DNA of 64,000 bases from Kitagawia praeruptora (GCA_037693485.1 CM075353.1:8876001-8940000), one strand, 5' to 3'; counted from the first letter of the stretch, positions 11,401 to 23,262 are shown. The notes: generated by a model not told the origin, from the sequence alone. Numbers and translations: made by a program.

Positions 11401-11653
11401 GTGTTCCAGAAATTGCTAGGCGGTCCAGGGCGGTTGGGGGTACCGCCTAGCACCTAATCGGGTAGTCGGGGATTAATCGGACGGATTAATCGGAACATTA
11501 ATCGGATATTATAATAATATTTAATATATTAGTCAAATTTACAATTAAACATATCATTTTAAATAAATTAATAGGATTAATCGGATTTCAAAAATTGAAT
11601 CGATTGATTAACTTACAGAAGATTAATCGGTTAAATCGGGGATTTTTAGAACA
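11401..11653. mobile_element. Non-autonomous DNA element, copy 1 of a dispersed family
   Basis: The ends TGTTCCAGAAATT and ATTTTTAGAACA are imperfect inverted repeats. The body is full of GATTAATCGG motifs. The right part matches 58675-58820 in reverse orientation (shared GGATTAATCGGATTTCAAAA), so this is one family present twice in the window. No coding sequence; target duplication unclear. Confidence 0.6.
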
Positions 11654-11690
11654 AGTGATGATAACTGTTAAATTTAATATTAAAAGTATA

Positions 11691-12570
11691 TTAGATGATA
11701 ACCCGTGCGAAGCACGGGTTCGAGAAAATTAATTTAAAATAATCCATAATTTATAATTTTGAATGGTTTAAAAAATTATTTTATTTATACAAGTCAGTAG
11801 GTTATAATAAAAAAAATACAATTGTAATTACAATAAAATTTCAATAATTTCGGTGGATACGAATCTTGGGGTGAAATCAAATTTGGATACTGAAATATCA
11901 TTAGAGCGAATATTTTACTTATGAATGAAGATTGTTTAATTCATTATTAATTTAAGATTATTTTAAAAAATCAAGAAAATACAATATCTATATATGCTTC
12001 TCATAGTTACATTATTCTGTAACTCAGTATGGTTATAATAAAAGATTTACAATTGTTCTAGGATAACAATAAATTTACTAATTTATTAAAGATAACATAG
12101 GTAATATAGGGTTATGGAAGAAATAGGAATACAAAGACGGAAAGAATTATAATTATTTATAAAACATAGATTTCTATAAGAAATAGGAAAAAAGGGGTAG
12201 AACTAAAAAAAGGGTGGAACCCAATTTGGTATCGTAGTACCATTTAAAAGAAGATTTCGCTTATTAATAAAGATTATAGAAGGCTAATGATGAATAAATT
12301 AGCATTAAAGTACAATTATGATAATTCTCCTTACTCTCGAACTATAAATTTACTTCGGATTTTCTAAATATAATAAGGCTAGTCATAAATAAATTAACCT
12401 TAACAGAGTATATATAAGTGAATTTAGTTTATGCAATTGTGACTGATGATGTAAATATTCTATTATTTTTTGCAAAATTAATTTACACGCAGGATGCTTT
12501 AACACCTTCCTTTGGTGGTATATTACTGAAAATCACCTTACTGATGAGTATCAACAAAATTTAAAGAGTA
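11691..12570 (-). mobile_element. Helitron-like non-autonomous element, copy 1
   Basis: On the minus strand the element ends with the hairpin ACCCGTGC-TTC-GCACGGGT, then TATCAT and CTAA, followed by T, a Helitron-type 3' end. About 880 bp is shared with 14038-14925, with many point differences and small indels, e.g. both contain GGGTGGAACC and TTTCGCTTATTAATAAA. No Rep/helicase frame. The 5' end is placed only by loss of similarity near AAATTTAAAGAGTA. Confidence 0.6.
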
Positions 12571-14037
12571 CACTTATGTGTTTTTTTGACATGTTTTATC
12601 AGTGTTATCTTTTAAGTTAATTTTTATGTGTTATTTTTTTTCGTTTTAGATTTTATCATGTGTTAATATAATATTCATGAAAATGTTATATTTTGGTTGA
12701 TAGTTTTAGCTTGTTTTTAAAAATACTTAGGCCCAACTCGTTCGACCCATTCTAATTTCTAATGAACTTCAGTCCATTTTTAATTTCTATTAAACTTACT
12801 TTTTTAACCCTCACGACCAGACTACGACCACCTAAACCTCGTTACGCTAATTATATATAGGATATAATTTATATGTAGTTTAATAAATTGTATTTTGCAT
12901 CCCCAAATTTAAAATCGTAAGTCGAATCACATCCTTTATACGATTTTTATCAATAATAATATTAATATTAACGAATATATTGACAAATGCGATATAAGAT
13001 TGTTGCAATGATGATATAAAATTTTGTTATAATGGACATATTATTTTTGAACTACTGTAACACTGCAAAAAAAATATTACATTACCTGTGAACCTATTGT
13101 TGCACGAGAATTGTAATGTTGCACGAGATCGCAGTGTTGAATTAAATGTGAACCTACAATCAACTTACTGTTGTATTTGAATTTTTTTCAAAATTTATAA
13201 AAATAAAACACTATATTATAATTCTGGAAATTTGAGCCAACTTTCCTCTTATACAGAATTTATAATATATTAAGTTTTTTGGGAGATTTTGTTGTGAAGT
13301 TGGATGAAGATTTTCTCCCGAACGAGCCAATGACAATTATAGAAGTCAATCACAATGTTTTTTATTCATCCGTGTTGTGGTGGTATTTGTTAAATTTCAA
13401 ACCACATATAGATAGATAGATAGATTGATAACATTCTTGATTCTTTTTTTTAACTTTGTGGTTACAGGCCTGAAAAGACAAACTTAGATGTCTCACTGAG
13501 ATACCCTAGCATTCGCTCACTTTGCAGCTATCTCTGCAAAGACAAGAGCATCTCTTTATATTATAGTTCCTACTGCCTGTTTTAAACTGTAAAATCATCT
13601 CATCAGTCTTGACCCTTATAGTTGAATAGAATTATAACTTATGCCATGATGATTTTACACACGTGATCTCTATATCCCCTGATACGTATACTAACAATAT
13701 AAATAAAGATTCTCCAGTAAGTTTGCAATTGAACAATTTGCATATCTACATCAACTACAACATTTTATTTGAAATACTTAGTCGGGAACTGATCCCATAT
13801 TCAAATTCAAAATCATTAATTATACCACTTAAATAGATGTATTCAAACATTATAATACTTAAAGTTTGCTTTTCTTCGTCTTTAATCAATTTCCTCTCTA
13901 ATTTACAAATAATAATTTTCCTCAGCTTAAATTTTATGCTTTCTATATTGAACTTTTGTGCTTATATTTTTGGCCATGTATACTAATTCGTAATTTGACC
14001 ACGTTATTTGTTTTGTAAAGATTGGGTATTAACTATA
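12571..14037. other. AT-rich spacer, nothing identified
   Basis: No open frame, RNA gene or terminal repeat could be recognised. A short GATA tract (AGATAGATAGATAGATTGATA) begins near 13408. Confidence 0.6.
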
Positions 14038-14925
14038 TTAGATGATAACCCGTGCGAAACACGGATCCGAGAAAATTAATTTAAAATGATCATTAATTTA
14101 TAATTTTGAATGATTTTAAAAATTATTTTATTTATACAACTCAGTAGGTTATAATAGAAAAGGACAATTGTAATTACAATAAAATTTCAATAATTTCGGT
14201 GGATACGAATCTTGGGGTGAAATCAAATTTGGAGACTGAAATATCATTAGAGCGGATATTTTACTTATTAATGAAGATTGTTTAATTCACTATTAAGTTA
14301 AGATTATTTTAAGAAAATCAAGAAAATACGATATCTATATATGCTTCTCATAGATACATTATTTTGTAAGTCAGTATGGTTATTATAAAAGAATTGCAAT
14401 TGTTCTAGAATAACAATAATTTTACAATTTTATTAAAGATAACATAGGGTTATGGAAGAAATAGGAATACAGTGATGGAAAGAATTATAATTATTCTAGG
14501 ATTATAAAACATAAGTTTCTATAAGAAATAGGAATAAAGGGGTAGAACTAAAAAAAGGGTGGAACCAAACTTGGTATCGTAGCACCATTTAAAAGAAGTT
14601 TTCGCTTATTAATAAAAGTTATAGAAGACTAATGATAAATAAATTAACCTTAAAGTACGATTATGATGATTCTCCTTGCTCTGGAACTATAGTTAAATTT
14701 ACTTCGGATTTTTAAATATAATAAGGCTAGTTATAAATAAATTAACCTTAACAGAGCATATATATGTGAATTTAGTTCATGCAGTTGTGATTGATGATGT
14801 AAATTTTCTATTATTTTTTGCAAAATTAATTTACACGCGGGATGCTTTAACACCTTCCCTTGGTGGTATATTACTGAAAATCGCCTTACTTGTCTGATGA
14901 GTACCAACAAAATTTAAAGAGTATA
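14038..14925 (-). mobile_element. Helitron-like non-autonomous element, copy 2
   Basis: Second copy of the element at 11691-12570 in the same orientation. Its terminal hairpin has decayed slightly (GCGAAACACGGAT on + instead of GCGAAGCACGGGT), which suggests an old copy. About 1.5 kb of featureless AT-rich DNA (12571-14037) separates the two. Confidence 0.6.
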
Positions 14926-15274
14926 TGTTTATGGGCACCAGCGCCATCGAACACGATGAAAATCTAATATGAACATGATGAAAAGTTAATATGTTGCAAA
15001 TATTTGAGTTTTCATGAAGGTTTATCCAAATATAATTAGGCTAATGATGAATAAATTGATCTTAACGGCACATTAAAGAACATTCAAATGTTCTATTAAT
15101 TGATAGGATTGACAGTTTCATTCTAAACAGATTTCTTTCAATTTGTATAACACTACATAAAAAACAGAGGGGTCAGGTGTATAAAAATTGAAGAAGGTGG
15201 TATATTTAGCCTAATTTTCAGTGGCTATCAAGTGCAGAATATTAATAACTGAGAAGATCAAGGAATTGATAAGA

Positions 15275-15582
15275 TTCTTGGGTAGTGACCATAAAGCAAG
15301 TAATAATTTTGTCAAAAATCAAGCAAGCAATATTCAAGGGATATGTATTTAATTCATTATAAATTATCTACCCAAGATTGATGCTTTGGCTAAGGTTTTG
15401 GTTTCCTATTTTACTTTTTCGGTTATATTTCTTGGGTAGTGACCATAAAGCTAGTAATAATTTTGTCAAAAATCAAGCAAGCAATATTCAAGGGATATGT
15501 ATTTAATTCATTATAAATTATCTACCCAAGATTGATGCTTTGGCTAAGGTTTTGGTTTCCTATTTTACTTTTTCGGTTATAT
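15275..15582. repeat. 154-bp perfect-like tandem duplication
   Basis: Two direct copies (15275-15428 and 15429-15582), each beginning TTCTTGGGTAGTGACC and ending TTTTCGGTTATA. By eye they differ at a single base (GCAAG versus GCTAG near the start). The near-identity points to a recent event. No gene overlaps it. Confidence 0.9.
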
Positions 15583-15954
15583 TTGAAGTGATTGGCTGAA
15601 GTTAATGCTAATTGTTTTAAACTGAAAATTCAATTATACATACAAAGGCTTTAGGAAAGCGTATAGTTTGCCTTATATTATGCAGAAAGGAGTGCATTTA
15701 GGTCAAAGAATAGCTATGTATTAGTGAGAGAATTATGTTTAATTTTCAATATTACATTAAAGTATAGTAAATTGAGCAATTTCTGGTATCTGTATATTAA
15801 CTATATAAGTAGACTATTCGACTAATATTTTGTCATCACCATGGTTTTCATACTCTACATACTCTTTTTACATACGGTTAGATATTTATTATTTATTTTA
15901 TAAATATCGAATCTTTAAATGAAATTTTATTTTATATGGATCTTGATTTACCTG

Positions 15955-16125
15955 TCTAACCAAAGGTAACCCCTTTGGTTAGGAGTGAATCATCTTGTTC
16001 AAACTTCATATAAGTTTTAATATTTTAATACCTAATTTTTTTTGTTATTATTTAATATATGAGTTTTAAAAATTCATTATTATGTTACATGTCTAACTAA
16101 AGGGGTCCCTTTGGTTAGAAGTAAA
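15955..16125. repeat. Pair of short palindromic motifs (AACCAAAGG...CCTTTGGTT)
   Basis: AACCAAAGGTAACCCCTTTG at about 15958 and AACTAAAGGGGTCCCTTTGG at about 16096 are each nearly palindromic and followed by similar sequence (GGTTAGGAGTGAA, GGTTAGAAGTAAA). They may be internal repeats of an unrecognised element. Function unknown. Confidence 0.45.
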
Positions 16126-16399
16126 CATCTATTTTGTCAAAATTCATAATTGTTTTAATACATTTAATCTTTTATCTTTTAAGTGATTCGTTGATGGGTT
16201 TTGTTTTGGTAATTTGCAGTTTTAATAGCAACAAAGAAATTTTAAGAAGATTCAAGTTTGTCTCTCAAAAGGAAGTGATGGATCGAGTAGAAGAGAAGAT
16301 AAGTTTGCGAAAACAACTGATGGAAATGCGGATTCACAAAAGAAACAAGAAGTTCTAGTCATTTATTTAGTAATCACTTGTATAACGATGTAGTTTTAT

Positions 16400-16560
16400 T
16401 TTTTTGAGGGCACTCTTTTTCCCCCTTGAGTTTTTTTCCCATAGGGTTTTGCTCTTGTGGGGTTTTAACGAGGCCCTTTTTCGTGAGGTTCTTCTTTTCA
16501 GACTTGAAAGTATTATTGTCTAAATGTCCGGGGGCAACATGCGTGCCCTTCGGTTAGATG
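16400..16560 (+). mobile_element. Possible retroelement relic (GTTTTAACGAGGC motif)
   Basis: The stretch contains GGGCACTCTTTTTCCCCC, TCCCATAGGGTTTTGC and GGGGTTTTAACGAGGC. Such runs are typical of plant copia-type LTR regions or retroelement 3' ends. No coding domain, LTR pair or duplication is found, so this is a tentative relic. It is followed by GTCCGGGGGCAAC, resembling a polypurine tract context. Confidence 0.3.
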
Positions 16561-16854
16561 ATGAACTTTCTGGAACGAAAGAAACTTCTTTTCTCCGATC
16601 ATTGTATTTCGATACAATTCATCTATGTGAAGGTAAGTTTTGTCAAAAAAAAAAAAAGAACATTCAAATGGGAACAACTTGGATGGCTAGAAAGTGATTA
16701 TGTTGAAAAAAAATTAAGATGTCATGAGATATTGAATCTTTACCTTTTCGCAAATTTGATTAGTATCACTTTTTTTGTACTTCATTGATAGATGATGATC
16801 ACTTCATGTATAACAATGGTTTGTATATTTGTTGGTAAAAGTATATTTATAAGT

Positions 16855-17100
16855 AGATCGTACCCGCTAGTATTTTACCCAGTTGGTGGAGTTTTACGGT
16901 GTTTTAGCTCGTGTTAATTAAAATAATTACAAAGGGGGAATTACAGTTATAATAGGTTTTTTAATTTTCTTAATTAAAAAAAAATAAAATAGAATTATAA
17001 TAGAAATAGGAGTTTAGGGTTAAAACCAAAATATGGTGCGAACCAAATTTGGTACAATTAAAAAGGTATTTCGCTTATTAATAAAGGTTATATATTGTTT
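16855..17100 (-). mobile_element. Third, partial Helitron-like copy
   Basis: Contains the same landmarks as 11691-12570 and 14038-14925: GAACCAAATTTGGTA and ATTTCGCTTATTAATAAAGG. It is shorter and more diverged and its terminal hairpin is not preserved. Confidence 0.45.
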
Positions 17101-17533
17101 GATTTTAGCAGATAAATATTATTATGCTGTTTGATTTTGGCAAAGATCGATGAAGAGGATACATCAAATGGATATCGTAGTATTCTTCCAGCTCATGTCA
17201 TTCAACCACTCACCATGTATTTGATATAATATGATTCACATTTTGCACATATAGATCATAAACCAATGTTCTTAATGTTCTTAGTGATATCATATAACTG
17301 AAACGTATTTTTGTTTATTTACAGGTTGTACGTGATACATGTATCTGGCTATTACTTTACACTTTGATACAAAGTTAAGAACTTTATATTTAGTATTCTT
17401 TTTTATTTATTTTAGACATTTAGATGAACGATTATCATGTTATTTCATGTGTACAAAGTGTAAGAGAGTTGTTTAATGTAGAGCATCATGTTGGAATTGT
17501 AAAACATGCAGTACCGACTCTTGGGGGAGTAGG

Positions 17534-18050
17534 TGTTGGGGAATAAGGTGATAATAACTTGGATTTTTCTGAAGTCGTGTGAACACTTTCAGATTGAAGT
17601 TATTTATGGTTCACCCAAATAATTCAATCGGATAAAGTCAGAAATTCTGCAACAAGAAAGAATGTGTTTTTGTTGTGTATTTCCAAAATGAACCAACTAT
17701 ATGAAAATGATCAATGCAACACCTATTTATAGATGTCAACAGATGTGTCTTTTGCCAATAGACACATCTCAGTATTTTACCAATAGACACATCTCAGTAT
17801 AAGAGTCATGTATAATGCTAATAGACACATCTTTTCCAATGGGTGTGTCTAGTGCCATGGTCATACCTCAGACACATCTTTTCCAACAGGTGTGTCCAAT
17901 GCCAATGGACATGTCTCACAAGACACAATAATACTGAAATCATAATAAACTCGAACAAAGCATGCACTCCGCACTCTTCCAACTTGTTCGATGTAACATT
18001 ACGATTACATTGATCAACTAGTCAATCCAATTACACTAAAATATCCAACA
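17534..18050 (-). repeat. copia 3' LTR (517 bp)
   Basis: On +, begins TGTTGGGGAATAAGG and ends AAAATATCCAACA. It contains several copies of AGACACATCT and its complement AGATGTGTCT, which give the LTR potential hairpins. It differs from the other LTR by scattered substitutions and small indels, so insertion is not very recent. Confidence 0.92.
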
Positions 18051-18582
18051 ATCCTCCCCCATTTTAGCGTAATCCATGATTAACTAAACAAAATCATAAC
18101 AAACAACAAACTTATGCATAAATGAAATATCGTGACGATTGAATTTCACATTAGTATATTACACATTCCAAATATTCGAATACCAAGGTGTCACTATGGA
18201 TTGAACCTTCGTTATTCATAGTGAATACATGAAGATAATATACACATAAATTTACATTCTCAAATGTTCTTACTCGACACTATCTTTTACTAGCCTTGTG
18301 TCCTAATCCTTCATAAGCATATCAAAGCCAAGTCCAAGCTTCTTGAAGCGACTAAACTTCATGCTCAAATAGGTAGTTCTTTTATTCTCGCACCTGCATA
18401 TGCAATTTTTCAAAAGAACTATTAAGAAGATAAACTTCAACCTCCTTAACTTGCAGGTCTGAACACATACCTTGGGATGATGCTTTAATGTATTCCAATC
18501 TCTAGATGTTAAGCTTTCCACATTGAATTCAGCACCTAATGTCATATTAGATGCGAATTGGGTATCTCAACATGAGAGACTT

Positions 18583-20310
18583 TTAGATGGACTTTAATCC
18601 CATCCCTACCGCCGACTTGTGCACAAGATCTCTACTTAACCCTTTGGTTAGATGATCGGCTAGATTATGTTGAGTTCTTATAAACTCCACTGATATAACT
18701 CCGTGTGTTATAAGCTCACGAATCATGCTGTGTCTAACACCTAAGTGTCTAGACTTGCCTTTGAACACTTGTCTATAAGCATTAGACAAGGCAGACTCAC
18801 TATCACATCTGATAGATATGGGTGATATCGGTTTAGGCCACAATGGAATCTCATAAATCAGATTTCTTAACCATTCAGCTTCTTTACCAGCCGCTGATAC
18901 TGCCACAAATTCAGATTCCATCGTTGAATCAGTAATGCAACTCTGTTTCTTCGATGCCCAAGAGATAGCACCTCCCCCAAGAAGGAATACCCATCCACTT
19001 GTGGAAGAATGATCTTCCTTTTTGGAAATCCAACTTGCATCCGAATGACCTTCAATAACCGAAGAAAATCCAGTATATGTCAAACCATAATCCATGGTTC
19101 CTTTCAAGTACTTGAACACTTGGCTTAAGGCTTGCCAATGATGTGAACTTGGTTTGCTAGTGTACCTACTAAGCTTTCCAACAACATAGGCAATATCTAG
19201 CCTAGTGCTTATCATGGCATACATAAGACTACCAATAGCCCCTGAGTATTCAAGTTGAGATACTGCAATACCTGTATCAGGTAGGAGTTTAATACTAGGA
19301 TCAAGAGGAGTGCTAACAGGAGAACAATCCTTAAAGTAAAATCTTTTTAGAATCTTCTCAATATAATGAGATTGAGAAATTGAAATACCATTGTTCACAC
19401 GTTTGATCCTTATACCAAGAATCACCTCAGCCTCCCCCATGTCTTTCATATCAAAATTAGATGACAAGAACTTCTTGGTTTTATCCACTTGATTTTGGTC
19501 AGTACCAAAAATCAACATGTCATCCACATATAAACAAATTATAACTCCTTTACCAGAAGCATCAAATTTGCTATATACACACTTGTCTGCTTGGTTGAGA
19601 AAATAACCGTTAGACAAGACCACAGTATCAAATTTATCATGCCAATCCTTCGGTGCTTGTTTCAGACCATAAATTGATTTCTTCAATTTACACACCTTGT
19701 TCTCACAACCAGGCATAACAAACCCTTCGGGTTGTTTCATATAAATCTCTTCATCTAATTCACCATTCAAGAATGCAGTTTTCACATCCATTTGGTGAAT
19801 GACAAGGTTGTGTATAGCAGCAAGTGCTATTAACAAGCTAATAGTGGAGGTTCTAGCAACAGGAGGATAAGTATCAAAATAATCAATCCCTTCTTTTTGT
19901 CTAAAACCTTGGATTACCAATCTGGCTTTAAACTTATCTTTGGTACCGTCCACCTTCATTTTCCTTTTGAAGATCCATCTGTTTCCCAATGCTTTACAGC
20001 CAGGGGGCAGATCACTCAATTCCCAAGTATTATTATTCATGATAGAATCCATTTCATCTTGGATAGCTTCTTTCCAGAATGCAACATCCCTAGATTTCAT
20101 AGCTTCGCTAAAAGTATTTGGATCCTCTTCAATAACAAAACAATATTGGTATTGATATTCAATTTCATCCTTAGAGCCTTCTACTAGATAAAGATGAAAG
20201 TCATCTCCAAAAGACTTTGCTTTTCTAGCTCTAGTGCTTCTCCTTGGTTCAGACGGTCCATTCACATCTTCAATAGAAACTGAGTTCCTACTAGAAGAAT
20301 TCTGAAGCAT
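18583..20310 (-). pseudogene. copia pol: reverse transcriptase and RNase H
   Basis: A 575-codon open frame carries the reverse transcriptase (start NTWELSDLPPG region, QMDVKTAFLNGEL, and the catalytic YVDD within CLYVDDMLIFG) followed by RNase H (HSDASW, TMESEF, RCDSESAL). It terminates after the GMGLKSI end at 18583. This is the best preserved part of the element and is itself uninterrupted. It is listed as a pseudogene because upstream parts of the same polyprotein are broken. Confidence 0.9.
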
Positions 20311-20410
20311 GTCCCCTGGTCTAGGTATAGAGACGGTCCATTCACATCTTCAGTAGAAACTGAGTTCCTACTAGAAGAATTCTGAAGCATGTCCCCTGGT
20401 CTAGGTATAG
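20251..20410 (-). repeat. 80-bp tandem duplication between integrase and RT
   Basis: Two copies of an 80-bp unit (20251-20330 and 20331-20410) beginning AGACGGTCCATTCAC. The copies are almost identical. Eighty is not a multiple of three, so the duplication shifts frame and separates the reverse transcriptase frame from the integrase C-terminal part. Confidence 0.92.
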
Positions 20411-20501
20411 ATGTAAATCTGTTTTCATCAAATATAGCATCTCATGACTCGATAATCGAGTTCATAGATGCATAGTCATTAGATTCTAACACATAGAATC
20501 T

Positions 20502-20807
20502 TTATGCTATGGAATGCTCAGCATAACCAACAAATATGCAATCTATACCTCGTTCACCCAAGTTTCTTCTTTTGGGTTCAGTGAGTCTTACAACTGCTCT
20601 ACATCCCCAAACTCTCAGAAAACTCAATTTTGGTGACTCTTTATACCAAAGTTCATAAGGGGTAATCTTATTCCTCTTACTAGGAATTCGATTCAATAAA
20701 TGACAGGCTGTCAACATAGCCTCACCCCAAAATCCCTCACTCAAACCCGAGTAGGATAACAAGGAATTAACCATTTCTTTCAAAGTCCTATTATTTCTCT
20801 CTGCCAC
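20502..20807 (-). pseudogene. copia integrase, C-terminal half
   Basis: Frame beginning MAERNNRTLKEMVNSLL, which contains the region around the catalytic Glu of the D,D-35-E core, followed by the conserved LRVWGC and CIFVGY segments of copia integrases. It is cut off from the N-terminal half by stops around 20810-20865. Confidence 0.85.
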
Positions 20808-20861
20808 ACCATTTTGTTGTGGTGTATAAGGAGCTGTGGTTTGATGTATTATACCAGTAGA

Positions 20862-21575
20862 TTAAAAATAAACCAGATCATAATACTCACCTCCTCTATC
20901 AGTACGTAGATTTTTAATCATGGTACTCTGATGTAGCTCTACTTCTTCTTTATAAATTTTAAAGAAGTCAAGAGCTTCATCCTTAGCATGCAATAAATAT
21001 ACATAGCAATATCTTGTAGCATCATCAATAAAAGTAACTACATACTTTTTATTTCCTAATGATGGTGTAGCATGGAAATCACACAAATCACTATGTATTA
21101 GTTCTAAGACATCAGACACCCTATGAACCTCTTTAAAGGGCATTCTAGTTATCTTTGTTAACATGCATGTTTTGCATTTTTCATTGTCTAAATCAATAGC
21201 AGGTATGAGACTCATTTTTGACATATCCTTCTTGAAATGTCTAGGTTTACCACACTTCCAACATGCCATCTTAGGCCTTTTGTTGGAATAATTGTTATTG
21301 TTTCCTTTAAACTTTCGTTTATCACCCTTGTCATTCTTAGAGTTCTTGGAAGATCCACCATCTTCAACCATATTCACAGAAGAGTTACCGACTTGGTTCT
21401 TTCCCTTAGGATTATTCTCAATTTCTTGAGTCCTCAAAGCCTCTTCAATTCTGAAGTGACTTCCAAGTTGAACCAGAGTCATATCATCTTTATTATGTTT
21501 CAAGGAGTGTTTAAAATCCTTCCATGATGGTGGTAGTTTGTCTATAACACCAGAAACTGAGATAGATTCATCCAT
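20862..21575 (-). pseudogene. copia gag C-terminus fused to integrase core by deletion
   Basis: The frame starts in gag (MDESISVSGVIDKLPPSW), reaches a zinc knuckle reading CWKCGKPRHFKKDM in which the last Cys is replaced, then jumps directly to the pre-integrase/integrase region (CKTCMLTKITRMPF, HSDLC, RTDRGGEY). The protease domain and most of the zinc-binding pre-integrase segment are absent. An internal in-frame deletion of that block is the simplest explanation. Two catalytic Asp positions (HSD, TDR) remain. Confidence 0.85.
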
Positions 21576-21596
21576 CTTCAGATTGTGTTGGGCAAA

Positions 21597-22034
21597 CTAT
21601 CCTAGAATCCTTAACAATTCATTGTATTGTTCCATCACCGGTCTAGAATCGACCATTTTATAATTTATAAAATTACTGACCAGAAACTTCTTACTAGAAG
21701 CGTCTTCTGCCATGTACTTGGATTCAAGAGAATCCCACAATTCTTTCACTGACTCAACATTTTGGTATATATCAAAAAGGGAATCAGACATACCGTTTAA
21801 GATGTGACCGCGATAGATGTAGTCATCGTTTTCCCATTTGCAACGCTTCCTTGTTTGTTCAGCGGTTTCATTCTCAATCACTTCTGGAATTGGGGTACTC
21901 AAAACATATACAACCTTCAGTGTTGTCAATAGAAAATGCATCTTCTTCTGCCATCTTCTAAAATCCTGACCTTCAAACTTGTCCAATTTTGCAAACTTGC
22001 TTGTCATATCTTTTGCAGATTCTGCGTTCGCCAT
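21597..22034 (-). pseudogene. copia gag N-terminus
   Basis: Frame MANAESAKDMTSKFAKLDKF continues with FRRWQKKMHFLLTTL, LWDSLESKY and VMEQYNELLRILG, the usual copia gag (UBN2-type) landmarks. One stop codon separates it from the downstream gag frame. A 27-nt leader separates the ATG from the LTR end; no clear tRNA-complementary primer site could be read in it. Confidence 0.85.
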
Positions 22035-22061
22035 CTTCAGAAAATAGATAACTTCAATCTT

Positions 22062-22573
22062 TGTTGGGGAATAAGGTGATAATAACTTGGATTTTTCTGA
22101 AGTCGTGTGAACACTTTCAGATTGAAGTTATTTGTGGTTCACCCAAATAATTCAATCGGAAAAAGTCAGAAATTCTGCAAGAAGAGAGAATGTGTTTTTG
22201 GTGTGTATTTCCAAAATGAACCAACTATATGTAAATGATCAATGCAACACCTATTTATAGATGTCAACAGATGTGTCTTTTGCCAATAGACACATCTCAG
22301 TATTTTGCCAATAGACACATCTCAATATAAGAGTCATGTCTAATGCTAATAAACACATATTTTCCACTAGGTGTGTCTAATGCCAATGGTCATACCTCAG
22401 ACACATCTTTTCCAACAGGTGTGTCCAATGCCAATGGACATGTCTCACAAGACACAATAATACTTAAATCATAATAAACTCGAACAAAGCATGCACTCCG
22501 CAATCTCCCTACTTGTTCAATGTACAATTACATTGATCAACTAGTCAATCCAATTACACTAAAATATCCAATA
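22062..22573 (-). repeat. copia 5' LTR (512 bp)
   Basis: On + begins TGTTGGGGAATAAGG and ends AAAATATCCAATA. As the 5' LTR of a minus-strand element it should carry the promoter; no strong TATA position was assigned. Confidence 0.92.
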
Positions 22574-22578
22574 GTAGG

Positions 22579-22959
22579 GATGGGCGTCGGGGCATTTCGG
22601 GGTCGTGAAGTGCTATCCCCGCCCCCATCCCCGAATTCAAACCCGATCCCCGTCCCCGGCCCGATCCCCGTTGGGGACTATTTTTCATTCCCCGTCCCCG
22701 GCCCAAACGGGTAACGGGGATCCCTGCGGGGAATCGAGTAATTTTATTTAAAACAAAAAATAATATTAAATAATTTTAAACACTAACTAGTGAGCTCAAA
22801 TGCACTAAATTAAGATAAAAAAAAGTATTACTTAAAGAAACAATTATAAATAACATGAAAATGAAGTTATTTAACTATTAGAAAGATAAACATATAAAAT
22901 TAAAACATCATTTTGTTTCCAATATGAAGTATTGGAAATTCGTTTATATTAATATATGA

Positions 22960-22999
<40 letters not shown>

Positions 23000-23254
23000 G
23001 TATGTATGTATGTATGTATGTATTAAAGTATGGTGAAATCGAGTCAGGATTGAAAATCGGGTAGAGAAAATCGGGGCGGGGGTCGGGGATCGGGTCGGGG
23101 ACACATAAAAACCCGACCCCGGCCCGCTCTCCGATTTTTTTTTAAAATTGTCCCCGCTTCCCGGCCCGTACCCGAAAAAATCCCTGAATCCCCGCCCCAT
23201 TCGGTGCGGGGATCGAATCAGGATCGAGCGGGGCGGGATGAATGCCCATCCCTA
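22579..23254. mobile_element. hAT-type MITE body, interrupted by the copia element
   Basis: The element has terminal inverted repeats TAGGGATGGGC and GCCCATCCCTA and an 8-bp duplication TGGGGGAG (17522-17529 and 23255-23262), as for hAT elements. Its first four bases (17530-17533) lie on the far side of the copia insertion. Both ends are G/C-rich (repeated CCCGNCCC-type motifs); the centre is AT-rich. No transposase. Confidence 0.85.
22965..23022. repeat. (TA)n and (TATG)n microsatellites
   Basis: A TA run is followed directly by a tetranucleotide TATG run inside the hAT-type MITE. Confidence 0.9.
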
Positions 23255-23262
23255 TGGGGGAG

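Larger units (their letters stand above)
17534..22573 (-). mobile_element. Ty1/copia LTR retrotransposon, degenerate, TSD GTAGG
   Basis: Complete element by structure: LTRs at 17534-18050 and 22062-22573, coding frames on the minus strand in the order gag, integrase, reverse transcriptase, RNase H (the copia order), and a 5-bp duplication GTAGG at 17529-17533 and 22574-22578. A polypurine tract (AAAATGGGGGAGGAT, minus strand) abuts the downstream LTR at 18051. The aspartic protease is missing and several stops interrupt the polyprotein, so the copy cannot be autonomous. LTR termini are TG...CA, with the outer terminus of the right-hand LTR mutated (CCAATA instead of CCAACA on +). Confidence 0.95.

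Noticed and set aside
16134..16358. 74-codon frame as a gene
   Set aside because: No domain, no codon or neighbour support, and surrounding sequence is repeat-like.
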